Positions 18,504 to 27,768 of a stretch of DNA of 64,000 nt are shown piece after piece. Within the stretch, counting starts at the first letter, position 1. Every line of letters starts with the position of its first letter. Made by a program: the position numbers and the translations under genes. This stretch comes from Motiliproteus sp036961355. Lineage in GTDB: Bacteria > Pseudomonadota > Gammaproteobacteria > Pseudomonadales > Balneatricaceae. The stretch lies in assembly GCA_036961355.1 (NCBI GenBank), contig JBALVL010000001.1:62001-126000 (forward strand), written 5' to 3'. Below the pieces are notes generated by a model, which did not search any database, was not told the origin of the DNA, and saw nothing but the letters and a program-made list of their open reading frames with translations.

Positions 18504-19139
18504 TTAATGCAGTGTCACACCGATTATGCTTATCTTTGAACGAACCTCATCAAAACTGTGTCGCAGCTCGGCTAAGGGCTTGAGCCCGTGATCAACAGGA
18601 TCGACAGGTTTATCGTACCAGCTTAGTGTTGCCACACGAGTCATCAAGTCGAACTCACCCAACTGCGCGTCCAGAAAGATCATCACTGCTTCAACCGCAG
18701 GATTTGAGTCCATCTGATCTAAGCCGTCGAGATAAACCGACAGGTGGAAGGCTCCGTGCTCAACCCGATAGGAAAACCAAAACTGGTCGAAATCGTACTC
18801 TTCGTCATCAACCCTAACAGAGTCTGGTATCGGATCGAGGCGGCCATTAAACGCCACCACCTGAATACCATCAATCGTAGGTGCAGCGTCAACCAGACTC
18901 AGTACGGCAGCGATAGACTGCGCATAGCCATCGCAACCGATCACCATCTCGATGCGGTTGTGTAATTCATTACGTTCAAAATGAAAAGTCAGATTATCGT
19001 CGACCTCTTTAATCTGCTCTTCATACTGATGTAGCAAATTATGGGCCGATGACTCGTCGGTTTCATCCAGCAGCGTATCGATGGTATTGACCACCTCACA
19101 CCAGAATTCAGTGATTTTTTCGTAATTAGGAATCATCAA
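18504..19139 (-). CDS. conserved-looking hypothetical protein linked to dcd
   Basis: A 211-residue acidic soluble protein that I do not recognise. It has no signal peptide or membrane segment. The N-terminal half looks helical and charged (NYEKITEFWCEVVNTIDTLL); the rest holds an alternating strand pattern with IEMVIGCDGYAQS, VVAFNGRLDP and DQFWFSYRVEHGAFHLSVYL. It starts 6 bases after the dcd stop, so the two are probably co-transcribed, and it ends at a strong terminator. Codon use looks like that of its neighbours. No function is proposed. Confidence 0.8.
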   Translation of the reverse strand: MMIPNYEKITEFWCEVVNTIDTLLDETDESSAHNLLHQYEEQIKEVDDNLTFHFERNELHNRIEMVIGCDGYAQSIAAVLSLVDAAPTIDGIQVVAFNGRLDPIPDSVRVDDEEYDFDQFWFSYRVEHGAFHLSVYLDGLDQMDSNPAVEAVMIFLDAQLGEFDLMTRVATLSWYDKPVDPVDHGLKPLAELRHSFDEVRSKISIIGVTLH

Positions 19140-19145
19140 GGCTAA

Positions 19146-19712
19146 TCAGGTTCGCGGCACAACAACGCCGGTTTGCCCCATATACTTGCCGCTACGATCC
19201 TTATAAGAAGTTTCGCAGACTGAATCGCCGCCAAAGAACAGCATTTGCGCCACCCCTTCATGGGCATAAATTTTAGCGGGAAGCGGGGTCGTATTAGAGA
19301 ATTCCAGCGTCACATGGCCTTCCCACTCGGGCTCCAACGGTGTGACATTAACAATAATGCCGCAGCGGGCATAAGTGCTTTTACCCAGACAGATGGTCAA
19401 CACATCACGCGGAATTTTGAAGTACTCCACCGTACGGGCCAAAGCGAATGAGTTTGGCGGAATAATGCAGACATCGGAAACCACATCAACAAAGCTTTGA
19501 TGATCAAAATCTTTAGGATCAACAATCGATGAATTGATGTTGGTAAAGATCTTGAATTCGTTAGAACAACGAACATCGTAACCATAGCTGGATGTGCCGT
19601 AGGAGATCAGGCGCTCATCACCTTTCATCCGAACCTGGCCCGGCTCAAACGGCTCAATCATGCCCTGTTCCTGGGCGGCTTTGCGAATCCAAGTATCTGA
19701 TTTAATGCTCAT
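19146..19712 (-). CDS. dcd: dCTP deaminase
   Basis: Trimeric enzyme that deaminates dCTP to dUTP, the main source of dUMP for thymidylate synthesis in gammaproteobacteria. The 188-residue chain matches the family in length and shows the catalytic elements: GKSTYAR with S112 and R116, and GHVTLEF with the general base E137. The N-terminal SIKSDTWIRK and the C-terminal KYMGQTGVVVPR are also typical. The gene lies downstream of mrp on the same strand (177-base gap), a neighbourhood seen in other gammaproteobacteria, and is followed by an unknown gene in the same transcript. Confidence 0.97.
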   Translation of the reverse strand: MSIKSDTWIRKAAQEQGMIEPFEPGQVRMKGDERLISYGTSSYGYDVRCSNEFKIFTNINSSIVDPKDFDHQSFVDVVSDVCIIPPNSFALARTVEYFKIPRDVLTICLGKSTYARCGIIVNVTPLEPEWEGHVTLEFSNTTPLPAKIYAHEGVAQMLFFGGDSVCETSYKDRSGKYMGQTGVVVPRT

Positions 19713-19889
19713 ATGCGCTTCGTAACCTAACCTGTCTGATTTTTGTACGGATAAACCGGCGTATCATACCTGCAACGCAACAAAAATGCCCCACCCGCCT
19801 CTCGATAAACACCAAAAAGCGGTATAGAAAAATCAGCTTATAAGGCAAATTTGTCGGTAACATTACCGTTTCGACGGCATTAGGTTGAC

Positions 19890-20984
19890 TTAATCGTTCT
19901 GCACCACGATTTCAGGAAAGACATTGGCGAAGTTTTTCGCACGGACGGCTAACGACGCCGCAAGTTTCAGCGCTATCTCACGATAGAACCCAGACTCTTC
20001 AGCCGCCGGCTGCGATACCACCGATGGTTGCCCTGCATCTGCCTGCTGACGAATCGACAATTTCAACGGCAACCGCCCTAGTAGATCAACCTGATACTGC
20101 TCGGCGATCTGCTCTCCGCCACCCTCTCCAAATATCGGTTCGCTGTGACCACACTCGCTGCAGGTATGCAAACTCATGTTCTCAACAATACCCAGTACCG
20201 GCACATCCACCTTGCGGAACATTTCGATCCCTTTACGTGCATCAAGCAACGCGATGTCTTGCGGCGTTGTAACGATCACCGAACCGGTAACCGGCGCTTT
20301 CTGCGACAGCGTTAATTGGATATCTCCGGTACCCGGCGGCATGTCGACAAACAGGTAATCGAGATCATCCCATAAAGTCTGCGTCAGCATCTGCTGCAGC
20401 GCACCGCTTACCATCGGCCCGCGCCATACCATCGGTTGTTCTTCATCGACAAGGAAGCTCATCGACATCGCTTGTAATCCGTGGGCCTGAATCGGATACA
20501 TTGCGTTATCGGTTGCCTCAGGCTTCACTCCGGATTCAATCCCAAGCATTCGTCCGAGACTGGGACCGTAGATATCCGCATCGAGAATACCCACTCGGGC
20601 ACCTTCGGCCGCCAGCGCCAAGGCCAGGTTGACGGTGGTTGTCGATTTGCCGACTCCACCCTTACCCGACGCGATAGCAATAATGTTGCGAACGTTTTTC
20701 AGGCTCTTCAAATTGGCCTGCGCCTTGTGCGCAACAACCTTGCTGGTCAAGGTTAATTCTAATGAGTCGACACCATCAATCGCTGTGACCCGCTGGTTCA
20801 ACTGCGCTGCCATTTCAGGTTGTACCGTTTTGCACGGATACCCTAACTCGATCAACAACACGCAGACGGTGCCCCGGAATTCGATCGACTTAATCGCTTT
20901 GGCCTGCTGCAATGACTGCTGACTAAAGGGGGGAATGTAGGCTTGGATCGCCGTTTCGACTAACGGTTTCAGGCTGGCACTCAT
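19890..20984 (-). CDS. apbC: iron-sulfur cluster carrier protein Mrp/ApbC
   Basis: P-loop ATPase that binds and hands over Fe-S clusters. An N-terminal MIP18/DUF59-like domain (about 1-90) is followed by the deviant Walker A SGKGGVGKST (about 107-115), LDADIYGPSLGRMLG, the DMPPGTGDIQLT stretch and a TCSEC cysteine pair needed for cluster binding. I take the second ATG because GAGGAA lies 4-5 bases before it; the first ATG, four codons upstream, has no such box. The result is 364 residues. As in E. coli, it lies near metG on the opposite strand, but here trmA is between them. Confidence 0.95.
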   Translation of the reverse strand: MSASLKPLVETAIQAYIPPFSQQSLQQAKAIKSIEFRGTVCVLLIELGYPCKTVQPEMAAQLNQRVTAIDGVDSLELTLTSKVVAHKAQANLKSLKNVRNIIAIASGKGGVGKSTTTVNLALALAAEGARVGILDADIYGPSLGRMLGIESGVKPEATDNAMYPIQAHGLQAMSMSFLVDEEQPMVWRGPMVSGALQQMLTQTLWDDLDYLFVDMPPGTGDIQLTLSQKAPVTGSVIVTTPQDIALLDARKGIEMFRKVDVPVLGIVENMSLHTCSECGHSEPIFGEGGGEQIAEQYQVDLLGRLPLKLSIRQQADAGQPSVVSQPAAEESGFYREIALKLAASLAVRAKNFANVFPEIVVQND

Positions 20985-21165
20985 GCTGTTCCTCATTGGA
21001 AATGATCAATCGGATCGGCCACCGCCTTCAAGGTAATCTTCGGGCAATTTGGCAGTATCAGTGCCTCCCAAACAAAACCAACTACAACGGTGGGTTATTA
21101 GATATCACTATATAACAGCTGCGACCAGCCTCATACCCTGCAATAGTTAAATAATTGATATTTTA

Positions 21166-22254
21166 TCAACGCTTAACCAACAACACACCGCACTCTTTAT
21201 GATGGGTATAAGGAAATTGATCAAACAACCCCATTCGCTCGATTTTATGACTCTGGTTCAAGACCTCAAGGTCACGGGCCAGCGTTTCTGGGTTACAAGA
21301 GATATATAAAATAGTGCCGTACTGACTTACCAGCTCTCGGGTTCCCTGATCCAGACCTGAACGAGGCGGGTCGACCAGTACCGTGGAGAAGTTGTAGCTG
21401 TCGAGATCAATCCCCTTTAACCGCCGGAATGGCCGTACCTTGTTTATCGCCTGAGTAAACTCTTCGCTGGACAAACGAGCGATAGTGACGTTGCCGATGC
21501 CATTAAGATCCAGATTATAATGTGCCGAGTTGACCGATACCTTGGCGATCTCGGTTGCCAGCACCCTGTCAAAGCGATCACTCAGGGCCAATGAAAAATT
21601 GCCATTGCCACAATAGAGCTCTAACAGATCACCTTCACACTGAGCGGTCACATCCCGAGCCCAAGCCAGCATCTGAATATTTATTGCGGCATTAGGCTGG
21701 GTAAAGCTATTCTCGACCTGCTGATAACTCAGGATTCGGTCACCGACTGGCAGCTGCTCCAACACCCAATCACGATCTAACACCTCTTTTTGCTTGCGGC
21801 TACGTCCAATCAGTTTTATATCGAGCGCCTGCTGAAGTGGCGTCGCGGCATCGATCCAATCCTGCTGTAGCGGTCGGTGATACAACAAAGTGACCAACAA
21901 CTCACCGCTGAGGGTGCTCAAAAAATCAACCTGAAACAACCGCCGGGACAATGTCAGGTCAGCTTTAAGCTGCTCCAGCAAGCTGAACATGGTGCGCTCA
22001 ATCCGCTCAGACACCATCGAACAACTGTCGATCCGAATCGGGTTACGCTTATCACCCGGCGCAAACATGGCATAGTACAGATCGTCGCCATCATGCCATA
22101 TCCGAAATTCGGCACGTTGGCGATAATGACTGGTGGGGGATGAAAAAAGCTCCAGCTCTGGCGGATTAAAAGTCTCAAACTGGCTACGAACTGACTCCGC
22201 TTTTTCTGCTAATTGAGAGGAGTAGAGATCAGGATTGACGGCATCAATATTCAT
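21166..22254 (-). CDS. trmA: tRNA (uracil-5-)-methyltransferase TrmA
   Basis: Methylates U54 of tRNAs (and the matching site of tmRNA) with S-adenosylmethionine to make the T of the T-loop. The 362-residue chain compares with 366 in E. coli. It has ELYCGNGNFSLAL (SAM-binding), VDPPRSGLDQG and the catalytic cysteine C320 in YISCNPETLARDL. There is no N-terminal TRAM or Fe-S cluster motif, which separates it from RlmD. It points away from metG and toward mrp, 180 bases from the latter. Confidence 0.96.
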   Translation of the reverse strand: MNIDAVNPDLYSSQLAEKAESVRSQFETFNPPELELFSSPTSHYRQRAEFRIWHDGDDLYYAMFAPGDKRNPIRIDSCSMVSERIERTMFSLLEQLKADLTLSRRLFQVDFLSTLSGELLVTLLYHRPLQQDWIDAATPLQQALDIKLIGRSRKQKEVLDRDWVLEQLPVGDRILSYQQVENSFTQPNAAINIQMLAWARDVTAQCEGDLLELYCGNGNFSLALSDRFDRVLATEIAKVSVNSAHYNLDLNGIGNVTIARLSSEEFTQAINKVRPFRRLKGIDLDSYNFSTVLVDPPRSGLDQGTRELVSQYGTILYISCNPETLARDLEVLNQSHKIERMGLFDQFPYTHHKECGVLLVKR

Positions 22255-22666
22255 GTATGAACCAAGCGAATGAGAGACTAAAAATGGCCATCATTCTAGC
22301 AGTCTGCACAGAAACTGAATATCGTTAATCGCCAGCGTAGCTGGTAAAACTTGTGCTGAATGCGAGAACCTTTAAATAGAACCTACTCAGCTGCTGCTTT
22401 CTTACTCATTTAGCCAATCGATATCGATTGGCTAACCAAAGCCAAACAGCTTAGTTAAATGGTGCTGCTCCGGCCCGTACTACGCCTTGATGCCGAACAC
22501 TTAATCATGGCACCACAGATGCCCGACGCTTTGTAACAGCCGATGAACAGTATACAATTCGTCACCAAATAAGGAGTCCCGGTCATATATCGAGCGGTGC
22601 TCCACACTGTTATCTGAGCGAGTACCCATCGCTGATTACCATTTGAGTATCGGAAGATCACACCCT
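22255..22666. other. divergent intergenic region trmA/metG
   Basis: About 410 bases without a convincing gene; a 68-codon minus-strand frame at 22455-22661 lacks support. The main feature is a 26-bp perfect palindrome, listed separately. No good sigma70 boxes were placed. Confidence 0.5.
22410..22435. promoter_or_regulatory. 26-bp perfect palindrome (operator or cruciform candidate)
   Basis: The half-site TTAGCCAATCGAT is followed at once by its exact reverse complement, giving a 26-bp palindrome with no spacer. It lies 155 bases upstream of trmA and 231 upstream of metG. No T run follows on either strand, so a terminator role is unlikely. I do not recognise it as the site of a known regulator. 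Confidence 0.6.
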
Positions 22667-24706
22667 ATGTCGACCTCGGCCCGTAAAATCCTTGTCACCA
22701 GCGCACTACCCTATGCCAACGGCTCTATCCACCTGGGTCATCTGCTGGAATATATCCAGACCGACATCTGGGTACGCTTCCAGAAGAGCCGCGGTGAACG
22801 CTGTCACTACGTCTGCGCCGACGACGCTCATGGCACCGCCATCATGCTCAAAGCCGAGCAACAAGGGGTCACACCCGAACAGTTGATCGCAGACGTCAGC
22901 GCGGAGCACCAGGCAGACTTTGCCGATTTTAATATTGGCTTCGACAATTACCACTCGACCCACTCGCCCGAGAACCGCGAATTCTCAAGTCTGATCTACA
23001 CACGCTGCAAAGAAGCCGGTCACATCGACAGTCGCACTATCACTCAGGCATACGACCCGGAGAAAGAGCTGTTCTTGGCCGACCGTTTCATTAAAGGCAC
23101 CTGCCCCAAGTGCAAAACCGATGACCAATACGGTGATAACTGCGAAGCCTGTGGTGCAACTTACAGCGCCACTGAACTGATCAACCCGCGCTCGGCCATC
23201 TCCGGTGCAACACCGATTGAGAAGGAATCTGAACACTTCTTCTTCAAGCTGCCGGACTTTACCGAAATGCTGAAGCAGTGGACCCGTAGCGGCACCCTGC
23301 AAGACGAGGTTGCAAACAAGCTATCTGAATGGCTCGATAGCGGTCTACAGCAGTGGGATATCAGTCGTGACGCGCCCTATTTCGGATTTGAAATCCCCGG
23401 TCAGCCGGGTAAGTACTTTTACGTCTGGCTCGACGCACCGATCGGTTACATGGCCAGCTTTAAAAACCTGTGCGACAAGACACCTGGGCTTGAATTCGAC
23501 GATTACTGGAACTCCGATTCTCGCGCCGAGCTATATCACTTCATTGGCAAGGACATTATCAACTTCCACGCCCTGTTCTGGCCAGCGATGCTCAGTTGCT
23601 CCGGTTTCCGTACACCTTCTGCGGTATACGCGCACGGGTTCCTGACCGTCAACGGCAAAAAAATGTCAAAGTCGCGGGGCACCTTCATCAAAGCCCGCAC
23701 CTACCTCGACCACCTGAACCCCGAGTACCTGCGCTACTACTTCGCAGCCAAACTCAACAACCGGGTAGAAGACCTCGACCTCAATCTAGACGACTTCTTA
23801 CTACGAGTGAACTCCGACTTGATCGGCAAAGTGGTAAACATCGCCAGCCGAAGCGCGGGTTTCATCACCAAGAAGTTCGACGGCTATCTATCCTCAAGCT
23901 GCCCGGAACCCGAATTGGTCAGTCAGTTTGTAAACGCGGGGGCCGATATTGCTACCCTGTACGAGAATAGAGAGTTCAGCAAAGCAATCAAAACCATTAT
24001 GACGCTGGCAGACCAGGCCAACGAATATATCCATCATAAAGAGCCTTGGGTGCTAGCCAAACAAGAGGGCAAAGAAGCCGACGTTCAGGGAGTTTGCTCG
24101 GTTGGTATCAACCTGTTCCGCATTTTGATGATCTACCTCAAGCCAGTGCTTCCACAGATGTGTGCCGAGGCAGAACGCTTCCTTGATGACGACCTTAACT
24201 GGAATGCGCTGGAACGGTTACTTGAGGATCACCAGATCAATAAATTTAAACCGCTAATGACGCGTGTCGAGCAGAGCAGTCTCGACGCTCTGGTCGCAGC
24301 CTCCAAAGAGGCGATCGAGCAGGAGGTCCAGAGCACAGCCAAACCCTCCAGCACACCGCTGAGCAGCGAACCAATCGCAGAGCAGATAGACTACGCCGAC
24401 TTTGCCAAACTCGATCTTCGCATCGTTCGCATCGCCAAAGCCGAGCATGTCAAAGGGGCGGACAAATTATTGCGATTGACGTTAGATCTGGGTGGTGAAA
24501 GCCGCAATGTCTTTGCAGGAATCAAGAGCGCCTACGCACCCGAACAGCTCGAAGGTAAGATGACTGTGATGGTCGCCAACCTGGCGCCACGCAAGATGAA
24601 GTTTGGTGTCTCAGAGGGGATGGTTCTAGCCGCCGGACCCGGAGGCGAAGAGCTGTGGATCTTAGAACCCCACCAAGGCGCTCAAGCAGGCATGAGAGTC
24701 AGCTAA
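22667..24706 (+). CDS. metG: methionine--tRNA ligase
   Basis: Class I aminoacyl-tRNA synthetase that charges tRNA(Met) for initiation and elongation. The 679-residue protein has the HIGH-type motif HLGH (22-25), a zinc-knuckle region with CPKC and CEAC, the KMSKS loop (332-336) and a C-terminal EMAP-like tRNA-binding OB fold beginning near DYADFAKLDLRI. Length and domain order match the dimeric E. coli form. The frame is open upstream to a TTG, but ATG at 22667 gives the usual N terminus (STSARKILVTSALPYANG). It is divergent from trmA and mrp. Confidence 0.97.
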   Translation: MSTSARKILVTSALPYANGSIHLGHLLEYIQTDIWVRFQKSRGERCHYVCADDAHGTAIMLKAEQQGVTPEQLIADVSAEHQADFADFNIGFDNYHSTHSPENREFSSLIYTRCKEAGHIDSRTITQAYDPEKELFLADRFIKGTCPKCKTDDQYGDNCEACGATYSATELINPRSAISGATPIEKESEHFFFKLPDFTEMLKQWTRSGTLQDEVANKLSEWLDSGLQQWDISRDAPYFGFEIPGQPGKYFYVWLDAPIGYMASFKNLCDKTPGLEFDDYWNSDSRAELYHFIGKDIINFHALFWPAMLSCSGFRTPSAVYAHGFLTVNGKKMSKSRGTFIKARTYLDHLNPEYLRYYFAAKLNNRVEDLDLNLDDFLLRVNSDLIGKVVNIASRSAGFITKKFDGYLSSSCPEPELVSQFVNAGADIATLYENREFSKAIKTIMTLADQANEYIHHKEPWVLAKQEGKEADVQGVCSVGINLFRILMIYLKPVLPQMCAEAERFLDDDLNWNALERLLEDHQINKFKPLMTRVEQSSLDALVAASKEAIEQEVQSTAKPSSTPLSSEPIAEQIDYADFAKLDLRIVRIAKAEHVKGADKLLRLTLDLGGESRNVFAGIKSAYAPEQLEGKMTVMVANLAPRKMKFGVSEGMVLAAGPGGEELWILEPHQGAQAGMRVS

Positions 24707-24727
24707 TGTTTACGAATAGCCGCCGTC

Positions 24728-24769
24728 AAAAACCCACCCCAAGACGATTCATTAAATCGCCTTAGGGTG
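24728..24769 (-). terminator. terminator for the minus-strand gene at 24799
   Basis: An imperfect long stem (CACCC/GGGTG, AAG/CTT, CGATT/AATCG with two mismatches, loop CATTA) is followed on the minus strand by a run of five T. It lies between metG and the convergent membrane-protein gene; on the plus strand there is no T run. Confidence 0.6.
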
Positions 24770-24798
24770 CTCGGGTAAGAGAAAAACAAGCAATGGCG

Positions 24799-25239
24799 TC
24801 ATAACACGCCGCCTGTCATCGAATACCATAGCCCCATGCCTAACAACGGCTGCAGAAACATCACAGCCGCGACCAGCAAACACCCACGTCGTTTCTTGGC
24901 CGCCTCAGCCCCACGATAAATACGCGTCTTGAATGCCACCGGCATCTGAGGCGGAGGGTATTCGCCACAGTGACTAACTCGGACAGCCATCAGGCACAAA
25001 TAACACCCGATAGCGACCGATACCAAAGCACTGCTAATGACCAATCCCAGCAGCAACCTGCTGATCACCAACAACGCTTGACGCGGATCCGAGCCAAGCA
25101 GTAACTGCACATCGACCAGTGTTTGAGTAATAAACCCCTGCAGTGAAAAAACCACCCAAATGGTGACGATACCCAGCCCCGCCAACGCAGCCTTTACGCG
25201 TGTATTTCCGAGACGATATTGAATATTATCGCTCAACAT
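24799..25239 (-). CDS. small membrane protein of unknown function
   Basis: A 146-residue protein with three probable membrane segments (about 18-38, 55-85 and 120-140) and a basic cytoplasmic stretch between the second and third that includes FKTRIYRGAEAAKKRR. No family is recognised. The ATG has a GAGGAA box 4 bases upstream. It is convergent with metG and divergent from the exopolysaccharide operon, so it may share control with the latter, but this is not shown. Confidence 0.75.
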   Translation of the reverse strand: MLSDNIQYRLGNTRVKAALAGLGIVTIWVVFSLQGFITQTLVDVQLLLGSDPRQALLVISRLLLGLVISSALVSVAIGCYLCLMAVRVSHCGEYPPPQMPVAFKTRIYRGAEAAKKRRGCLLVAAVMFLQPLLGMGLWYSMTGGVL

Positions 25240-25328
25240 TATTCCTCTTCTGTGTCATTGATCGTAGTATCAGTGCTTGAAAACAGGCCTAATGGAAATG
25301 TTATTCTTCAAAAACGCCTATTTAATGG

Positions 25329-25358
25329 ATAGTTATAAGCCTAAAGGCGTGTAACTAT
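25329..25358. promoter_or_regulatory. hairpin / inverted repeat upstream of the exopolysaccharide operon
   Basis: ATAGTTA (25329-25335) pairs with TAACTAT (25352-25358), and inside it GCCT pairs with AGGC. A longer-range ACGCCT (25314-25319) and AGGCGT (25345-25350) can form an alternative pairing. It lies 79 bases before the first gene, so it could be an operator or leader structure. No sigma54 -24/-12 motif was found, although many related loci have one. Confidence 0.4.
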
Positions 25359-25436
25359 ATATTCCACCGATATTATTTAATGCTATTCTTTGCTGGTATG
25401 GAAACAACAACGCCCCGAGGCAGGAGAACACTAACT

Positions 25437-26081
25437 ATGAACGGATTTTGCAAGCAGTGGTCAAATCGTACAATCGCTATTGGCCTTGCGCTCGCTGTAA
25501 CGGGTTGCTCAAGCAACTCATATCCACCTCTGGCTAGTTCCCAACCCAAAGAACCTTTCACTACTGACCCAGCCTCGTATAACTACCTAGTCGGTCCCGG
25601 CGATAGCCTCAATATATTCATCTGGCGCAACCCTGAAGTGTCTCAGAGTGTCACTGTTCGCCCTGATGGAAAAATCACCACCCCACTCGTTGAAGATATT
25701 CCAGTCAGCGGCCTAACGCCTACCCAAATTGCCCGCTTGATTGAAGACGAACTCAGCGTCTATATCAAAGAGCCGATTGCTACGGTTCTCGTCGACGGTT
25801 TTGTCGGCCCCTACTCCGAACAGGTTCGGGTCATAGGTGAAGCAGAAGAGCCTGAAGCTCTCTCTTATCGTCAAAATATGACGCTGCTTGATGTCATGAT
25901 CGAAGTCGAAGGCTTGACCGAATTTGCCGATGGTAATGGTGCCAGCATAGTTAGAGTCGTCGATGGCGTCCAACAACAGTACGGCGTGCGGATAAAAGAT
26001 CTGATACAGGGGGGTGAGATAGATGCCAACGTCGACATTCTCCCCGGAGATATCATCATCATTCCTGAGTCTTGGTTCTAA
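25437..26081 (+). CDS. polysaccharide export lipoprotein (Wza-like, XrtA-type EPS export protein)
   Basis: Outer-membrane export channel component of the Wza/OPX class. The start is ATG with AGGAG 10 bases upstream, not the earlier ATG of the open frame; the 214-residue product then begins with a lipoprotein signal (VTGC, lipid on Cys24). The poly_export domain follows with YLVGPGDSLNIFIWRNPEVS and VRPDGKITTPLVEDIPVSG, then a SLBB-type region (VRVIGEAEEP). Its short length and gene order match the export protein of exosortase-A exopolysaccharide loci (TIGR03027 by recollection). First gene of five on this strand. Confidence 0.92.
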   Translation: MNGFCKQWSNRTIAIGLALAVTGCSSNSYPPLASSQPKEPFTTDPASYNYLVGPGDSLNIFIWRNPEVSQSVTVRPDGKITTPLVEDIPVSGLTPTQIARLIEDELSVYIKEPIATVLVDGFVGPYSEQVRVIGEAEEPEALSYRQNMTLLDVMIEVEGLTEFADGNGASIVRVVDGVQQQYGVRIKDLIQGGEIDANVDILPGDIIIIPESWF

Positions 26082-26102
26082 TTAGCTCGGGAAGCGATTG
26101 TT

Positions 26103-27758
26103 ATGCAAGATCTACTGAACCAGCTTACCTATCTGGTAAGAGGCGTATGGTTACACCGCTGGATCGCGGTGTTGATAGCATGGCTAGTCTGCATCATCGG
26201 CTGGCCATTAGTCCTCAAATACCCGGATCAATTCCAGTCTCAAGCGAAAGTATACGTTGATACTCAATCGCTATTATCGCCACTGCTGCGAGGTTTGACC
26301 GTTCAAACCAATCCGAGTCAGCAGGTGCAATTGATCGTTAAAACCCTGTTCACACGCCCTAATCTGGAAAAAATAGCACGCCTGGCTGATCTTGATATCA
26401 AGGCTAAAAATAGCCAAGAGTTCGACCTGATGATCAACATCCTTAAATCTGATTTAAAACTCAGTACGGCCGGCCGCGATAACATTTATCAGATCAGTTT
26501 TGCCAGCAGCTCGGCTGATGAAGCTAAGGATGTGGTCCAGGCCACATTGACCACCTTGGTTGAAAATACGCTAGGCGACAAACGCGAAGACAGCGATATC
26601 GCCACCAATTTTCTTGATCGGCAGATTCAAGAATATGAAGCCCGACTCAATGAATCTGATAACAAACTAAAAGAGTTCAAAAAAGCCAACTTTGAGTTAA
26701 TGAGCAGCAACGGTGGTTACTACAGTCGTATAGAGCAGCTCAAAGCGACCATCGCCGCCGTCAGCCTGGAACTCAAAGAAGCACAAACACGCCGTCAATC
26801 TACCGAGCAACAGCTTGCAGGAGAGCAGCCTACGTTCGGTATTATGCAAGAGAGTTTCACCCCTCAGTTCGGTATCAGCTCCAGTTTCGACAACCGCATA
26901 GAAACCTTGGAAAACAACCTAGATGAGCTCCGCCTGAAGTACACCGACAACCACCCTGACATTAAGGAATCACAGCGAATTATAGAAAACCTGGAAAAAA
27001 AGCGTGAACTAGAACTCGACGAGCGCCGTATAGAGATGGCTCAGGTAAACCAGCAACAAGGTAGCGGACTCAATGAAAACCCGGTTTATCAAGAACTGAA
27101 GCTAGCCCTAGCACGGGAAGAATCGAACGTCCGATCACTGCAGGTGCGCCAAGATACGTATTCAGCACAGCTGACTCAATTACAGTCCAAAATAGACAGC
27201 GTTCCAGATATGGAAGCCGAATTAAAGGCGTTAGACCGAGGCCATCTGATCACCCAACAGAAATATAACGAGCTGCTAGATCGAAGAGAGTCAGCGCACC
27301 TGTCTCAACAGGCCGATGTGAGTGCCGATAGCTTTCAATTTCGGATCATTGATCCGCCTCGCGCGGCAACGGCAGCATCAGGGCCCAACCGCCCGCTATT
27401 TTTATCTACCGTACTGGGAGCCGCGATAGCAGCTGGCTTGGGAATCGCATTTTTGATCAGTCAGGTTCGGCCTGTTTTTCTCGACAGCAAGCAGCTTAAC
27501 AATGTCACAGGATTCCCGGTGCTGGGATCTGTAAGCGTCTACTCAAGCAGCGACATTCAACGTCATGGCCGCAAGCGCGCGAGAATATTCATCACCTTAG
27601 CGATAGCGTTGCTGGCAAGTTATGTCGCCATACTCTCTTTGCAGATGTTCCCAACGCTGAATAACCAGGTTGCTCAACTGCTTCCGGAGATGCCGACCCA
27701 GCTCAGCGCAATCTATATAAAGGCAAAGCTATTTCTTTCTAATTTGACTAACTTCTGA
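26103..27758 (+). CDS. polysaccharide chain-length determinant (Wzz/PCP, XrtA type)
   Basis: Inner-membrane co-polymerase of 551 residues that sets chain length and links export to the tyrosine kinase. A Wzz domain with a membrane segment (about 20-40) is followed by a long periplasmic coiled coil (about 170-400). A GNVR-type C-terminal region with FQFRIIDPPRAATAASGPNR precedes a second membrane segment (about 435-460). A third hydrophobic stretch near 500-520 lies after it. Order and size match the chain-length proteins of XrtA loci (TIGR03007 by recollection). It starts 21 bases after the export protein. Confidence 0.92.
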   Translation: MQDLLNQLTYLVRGVWLHRWIAVLIAWLVCIIGWPLVLKYPDQFQSQAKVYVDTQSLLSPLLRGLTVQTNPSQQVQLIVKTLFTRPNLEKIARLADLDIKAKNSQEFDLMINILKSDLKLSTAGRDNIYQISFASSSADEAKDVVQATLTTLVENTLGDKREDSDIATNFLDRQIQEYEARLNESDNKLKEFKKANFELMSSNGGYYSRIEQLKATIAAVSLELKEAQTRRQSTEQQLAGEQPTFGIMQESFTPQFGISSSFDNRIETLENNLDELRLKYTDNHPDIKESQRIIENLEKKRELELDERRIEMAQVNQQQGSGLNENPVYQELKLALAREESNVRSLQVRQDTYSAQLTQLQSKIDSVPDMEAELKALDRGHLITQQKYNELLDRRESAHLSQQADVSADSFQFRIIDPPRAATAASGPNRPLFLSTVLGAAIAAGLGIAFLISQVRPVFLDSKQLNNVTGFPVLGSVSVYSSSDIQRHGRKRARIFITLAIALLASYVAILSLQMFPTLNNQVAQLLPEMPTQLSAIYIKAKLFLSNLTNF

Positions 27759-27768
27759 GGGCGCTAAG

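Noticed and set aside
21155..21169. TTGATATTTTATCAA as an FNR site
   Set aside because: The half-sites are separated by 5 bases, not 4, and the sequence overlaps the trmA stop codon.
22455..22661. 68-codon minus-strand ORF between trmA and metG
   Set aside because: No ribosome-binding site and no protein-like pattern; it overlaps the metG leader.
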